NCBI RefSeq assembly: GCF_004365355.1
Contig: NZ_SODP01000002.1
Coordinates: forward strand, 1,359,838-1,423,837
Direction of reading: 5' to 3'
From: Kribbella pratensis
GTDB lineage: Bacteria; Actinomycetota; Actinomycetes; Propionibacteriales; Kribbellaceae
Length of the DNA: 64,000 nucleotides
Part shown: piece by piece, positions 61,442-64,000 of the stretch
How positions within the stretch are numbered: the first letter of the stretch is position 1
Layout of the letters: each line of letters begins with the position of its first letter
Made by a program: the position numbers and the translations under genes
The notes under the pieces: generated by a model
Databases searched by the model: none
What the model was told of the DNA's origin: nothing
Seen by the model: the letters and a program-made list of their open reading frames with translations, nothing else

Positions 61442-63178
61442 TCAGGTCTCGTCGGGTCTGGTCTCACCATCCGCCGGTGCCTCGTGTCGACCATCGCCTG
61501 AGTTCTCGTCTGATCCGGGCTTGGGCGCAGCGTCGGCCGGTTCGGAGTCTGCCGAGGCTTGCGGTGCTGCCGCGCTGAGCCCCGACGAGTCTGCGTCTTC
61601 GTGCGGCAAGCTCGAGTCGGACCGATCACCCGGCCCCGTCGTCTCATCTGGCTCGTGAGGAGCAGGGGTCGTCGGCCTGGGCGCCTCGAACAGCTTGGGG
61701 TCGATCTTCGGCCGCAGTCCCTCGAACAGCTTGGGGTCGATCTTCGGCCGCAGTCCCTCGAACAGCTTGGGGTCGATCTTCGGCCGCAGTCCCTCGAACA
61801 GCTTGGGGTCGAACTTTGGCCGCAGTCCCTCGAACAGCTTGGGGTCGATCTTCGGCCGCAACGCCTCCAACACCCCGGGTTCGAACTTTGGCCGCAACGC
61901 CTCCAACACCTTGGGGTCGAACTTTGGCCGCAGTCCCTCGAACAGCTTGGGGTCGAACTTTGGCCGCAGCGCCTCGAACAGCTTGGGGTCGAACTTTGGC
62001 CGCAGCCCTTCGAACACCTTGGGGTCGATACCCTCCAAGAGGCTGGTTCGTTGCAGCAACTGATCTCGTGCGTCCCTCTCTTGCCATTCACCTCGTCCCG
62101 GATCATCGCCCTTGCTTACGATTCGTGTAATTTCCCCGGCGAGCGGATTCCCGACTGAGTTTGTCGTGAGGTAGCCATGGTATCTAAGCGGCTTCGAAAT
62201 CTGAATCTCGACACCGGAGCCGTCAGGCAACACCGTCGCTGTCGGCTCGCTCGCATAAACATTGGGAAGAGTCAGCACGATGCCCGACTCGCCGGTGACG
62301 ACGAAATCTACTAGAGCCTCGCCCTTTCCTGCCGAGCCTCTGATCTCCATCCGAAAGTTCTCGAGTTCGCCGACGGCGAGAAGCTCCGCAGTAATTGTCT
62401 CGACTGGCAATGCACATCGTCGCGGATCCAACAACGTTGGCGCGATACCTGGGAACACAGATTGAGCAACGAACCGACTCAGGGTTTGGGTCCGCAGTTG
62501 ATCCTTCAGGTTGTGCATGTCCCGCGGGAGTTCTGGCGCTAGAGCCGCGGCCAGTTCCGAGATGATCTCCCTCAACTCCGCCGCGTACCTGACCCGACCT
62601 GCGAAACCAGTATCGTTCAACTCATCCAGGAGTTCATGGTGCAGGCCTCTCGATCCCGACTCTGTCTCAACACCAGAGCCGAAATCCTTCGTATTATTTG
62701 AGACCCAAACGATATCGTCGGGATAGTTTCTGAGGAGTTCAAGTATCGTGAGCCAATTCAGAGTATCTCGATATCCGTCTCCGTGATCGTCGCACGGCTT
62801 CCTCCGTGACACCGCCCGCTCGACGAGCACGGAGTGTGGCACATCCGGCAAAGGTAGGATACTTGCATCAAGATCCGAGAGAATCTGGGTCAATTTCTCC
62901 GCATACGTCTCCGACGCTTCATGAATGGCCATCTCTACATCCTTGAGACCACCAATCAGTCCGAGGCCACGAAACCGTTTCTTTTCAGCGAATCCATCAA
63001 ATGCCGCTGCCAGTTCGACGAGCTGACGTTGATAGCCTCCGACCGCTTCCACGAACACCGCACTTGGAACCATGATCTTCAGATTCCATACGCCCGCGGC
63101 GTGCGCAAGAACTTCCCACGCGTCTCCTGAGCACATTGGGTCGGCCAGGAAGACCGTCGTGTCTGGAACTATGAGCAC
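61442..63178 (-). CDS. PIN-domain (DUF4935-like) protein with 12-aa tandem repeats
   Basis: A 578 aa protein. The N-terminal PIN nuclease domain has VPDTTVFL (Asp6), VFVEAVGG (Glu44), HGDGYRDTLNW (Asp138) and VSNNTKDFG (Asp165), the acidic set of RNases of the DUF4935 type. A middle beta domain (about 280-385) follows. Ten tandem 12-residue repeats of the type DPKLFEGLRPKF come next, then an acidic Ser/Pro/Glu tail. It has a GTG start with GGGTGG upstream. PIN proteins are commonly RNases, often toxins; no antitoxin gene is evident next to it. Confidence 0.8.
   Translation of the reverse strand: MLIVPDTTVFLADPMCSGDAWEVLAHAAGVWNLKIMVPSAVFVEAVGGYQRQLVELAAAFDGFAEKKRFRGLGLIGGLKDVEMAIHEASETYAEKLTQILSDLDASILPLPDVPHSVLVERAVSRRKPCDDHGDGYRDTLNWLTILELLRNYPDDIVWVSNNTKDFGSGVETESGSRGLHHELLDELNDTGFAGRVRYAAELREIISELAAALAPELPRDMHNLKDQLRTQTLSRFVAQSVFPGIAPTLLDPRRCALPVETITAELLAVGELENFRMEIRGSAGKGEALVDFVVTGESGIVLTLPNVYASEPTATVLPDGSGVEIQISKPLRYHGYLTTNSVGNPLAGEITRIVSKGDDPGRGEWQERDARDQLLQRTSLLEGIDPKVFEGLRPKFDPKLFEALRPKFDPKLFEGLRPKFDPKVLEALRPKFEPGVLEALRPKIDPKLFEGLRPKFDPKLFEGLRPKIDPKLFEGLRPKIDPKLFEGLRPKIDPKLFEAPRPTTPAPHEPDETTGPGDRSDSSLPHEDADSSGLSAAAPQASADSEPADAAPKPGSDENSGDGRHEAPADGETRPDET
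61667..62026 (-). repeat. Ten 36-bp in-frame tandem repeats
   Basis: Ten units of 36 bp encode variants of DPKLFEGLRPKF (for example DPKVLEALRPKF, EPGVLEALRPKI and a final degraded DPKLFEAPRPTT). Several neighbouring units are nearly identical in DNA, which suggests recent expansion and likely copy-number variation. Confidence 0.92.
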
Positions 63179-63527
63179 AATTCGCCACCCCCACTCTCCG
63201 CGTTCCGACTGCCGTCCGCCCGGGTGGTCCGGCCGCCCGTGTGGGGCAGCAGCTGCTCACTGAGCCTAGTGGCTCGCACCATCTGGTACGCGGTGGTTGC
63301 ACGATCGACCTTCGCATTCCATCCGCAGCACTGCACTTACCCACAACCTGTCCCGGCTGTCCCGGCAACGCTGTGACCTGCGGTATGTCCGCGGCAACCC
63401 GGGACAACCCGCGCACGGCCTGTCCGGGTACGCCCCGCCGGCGCACATCCCCAACCACGCCAATCCCGTATGTTCCAGCTCTGGCGATCCAGGTCGATGG
63501 GGGCTGGAACATAGCGGGATTGACTGT
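63179..63527. other. Island right-end non-coding region
   Basis: I see no supported gene in these 349 bases. The stretch around 63350-63425 is rich in CCCGG/CCGGG and GTCCCGG motifs and could bind a protein. The inverted repeat at 63470-63512 lies at its end. Confidence 0.4.
63470..63512. promoter_or_regulatory. 10-bp inverted repeat near attR
   Basis: ATGTTCCAGC and GCTGGAACAT are exact inverse copies with a 23-nt spacer, 16 bp before repeat B. It may be a recombinase or excisionase arm site, or a terminator. Confidence 0.45.
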
Positions 63528-63637
63528 CAGGTGTAGCGGCCGCTGTAGCAACAACAGTGTCTTGGGAGCAACGCTCGACGCCTAGCGGCGACCTCGGGCA
63601 CGGTCGTGATTCCAGTGGAATGCTGCGGTCTCGCGAT
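63528..63637. repeat. 110-bp island repeat, copy B
   Basis: This is the ungapped counterpart of 60196-60305, at about 75 percent identity. It directly abuts the exact tRNA-Phe repeat at 63638, so it is probably the attachment-site arm of the outer element. Confidence 0.85.
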
Positions 63638-63681
63638 CTGAAAAGCGGAAGGTCGGCGGTTCGAGACCGCCCCTGACCACC
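63638..63681 (+). repeat. attR: 44-bp tRNA-Phe 3' repeat
   Basis: An exact copy of 58533-58576, lacking the 5' half of the tRNA. It marks the right edge of the island. Confidence 0.92.
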
Positions 63682-63685
63682 ACCA

Positions 63686-63720
63686 CCCTCTCCGCACACC
63701 GGGGAGGGGATTTTTCTTTC
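63686..63720 (+). terminator. Original tRNA-Phe terminator, now displaced
   Basis: CCCTCTCC and GGGGAGGG form an 8-bp stem (one G-U) with a 7-nt loop, followed by GATTTTTCTTTC. It stands 5 nt past attR, where a tRNA-Phe terminator would be before integration. Confidence 0.8.
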
Positions 63721-63732
63721 CCACGCACGCGC

Positions 63733-63996
63733 TTATCGCGCGACCGACGACGTACGGCAAGCACCTCCCGCACCGTGACGCTGATCACGCCCGGCGCATG
63801 TCTGCCCGGCGCTCTGCTCCGCGAATTCGTCAAGCGCCTTCCGCTGGGCCTCGAGGGATGCGTGCGCGCGGCGCAGGCGCGTTTCATCCTCCGTGGGTGA
63901 TGTGTGTTGCGGTCGATTTCGATGAGCGTGGGGCGCGTAGAACACGAACCGAAGGTGGTCCATAGCGCCGAGGGCGGGCAGCGTGGCCGATGACAA
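63733..63996 (-). CDS. Uncertain ORF at right edge
   Basis: An 87-residue frame that may continue past the window edge. The middle (DETRLRRAHASLEAQRKALD) reads as a plausible helix; the rest is less protein-like and no RBS can be assessed. I assign no function. It could be a remnant or an artefact. Confidence 0.25.
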   Translation of the reverse strand: MSSATLPALGAMDHLRFVFYAPHAHRNRPQHTSPTEDETRLRRAHASLEAQRKALDEFAEQSAGQTCAGRDQRHGAGGACRTSSVAR

Positions 63997-64000
63997 ACAG

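Larger units (their letters stand above)
58577..63681. mobile_element. Integrated island at tRNA-Phe (about 5.1 kb), decayed
   Basis: The element is bounded by exact 44-bp tRNA-Phe repeats. Content: a candidate nuclease, an integrase remnant, an unknown helical protein and a PIN protein. Composition is less GC-biased than the flanks, most clearly around 62.6-63.2 kb. A second, degraded att-like sequence and a 110-bp repeat inside it suggest two elements stacked in tandem. No intact integrase, replication or transfer gene is visible, so it is probably immobile on its own. Confidence 0.85.

Noticed and set aside
61667..62026. Regular 36-bp repeats resembling a CRISPR array
   Set aside because: The units are contiguous without spacers and stay in frame as a 12-residue protein repeat inside the PIN gene.
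61559..62158. Plus-strand repeat protein opposite the PIN gene repeats
   Set aside because: It arises only because the 36-bp repeat is open in several frames; the minus frame continues into a real PIN domain.
63582..63887. Minus-strand frame containing GGLEPPTFRFS
   Set aside because: This is the usual artefact of translating the complement of a tRNA 3' end, here attR.

Overview
The window is high-GC actinobacterial chromosome. It is densely packed on both strands, with many 4-nt ATGA/GTGA overlaps and frequent GTG starts. It carries F420-type LLM oxidoreductases, a mycothiol-type DinB protein, a Tat/lipoprotein sugar-binding protein and Thr/Pro-rich secreted proteins. The overall style suggests a soil actinomycete, possibly Kribbella or a related member of the Propionibacteriales; the genus is inferred, not proven. 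No rRNA, CRISPR array or intact transposase is visible.

Layout. 0.2-6.8 kb: minus-strand glycogen-to-trehalose operon glgX-treY-treZ, with a MalR-like operator in front. 6.9-10.5 kb: cell-envelope genes (Thr/Pro-rich membrane protein, NodB deacetylase-GT2 fusion) and a secreted trypsin. 10.5-12.6 kb: small housekeeping enzymes. 12.8-22.1 kb: a six-gene minus-strand operon (sugar-binding lipoprotein, two ABC permeases, two related TIM-barrel glycosidase-like proteins, malate synthase) divergent from a LacI regulator, with a tandem 15-bp operator-like repeat between them. 22.1-29.5 kb: LLM/TetR pair, a large secreted subtilase, and two overlapping surface-glycan genes. 29.5-31.7 kb: small enzymes. 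31.7-38.8 kb: a tightly coupled operon SWIM-DUF5691-MoxR-DUF5682-VWA, the best candidate here for an uncharacterised multi-protein system. 39-58 kb: an MFS exporter with a DivIVA-like tail, LysR/LLM pair, beta-lactamase-fold hydrolase, stand-alone LigD phosphoesterase domain, two divergent nitroreductases, YciO protein, class F-like sortase with a DUF4397 protein, a second MFS pump, AlkD, SDR, STAS protein, polyprenol-phosphate mannosyltransferase-like GT2, and a divergent regulator/metallopeptidase pair.

58.2-58.6 kb holds tRNA-Glu, tRNA-Asp and tRNA-Phe. A 44-bp 3' piece of tRNA-Phe recurs exactly at 63638-63681, followed at once by a rho-independent terminator. The 5.1 kb between the copies is therefore an integrated island. 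It carries a PD-(D/E)XK-like nuclease candidate, a tyrosine-recombinase remnant, an unknown helical protein, and a DUF4935-like PIN protein with ten 12-residue repeats. A diverged 110-bp repeat occurs twice inside it, each copy followed by an att-like sequence (one degraded), which suggests two elements stacked at the same tRNA. The small size, nuclease content and broken integrase look like a decayed defence-type island.
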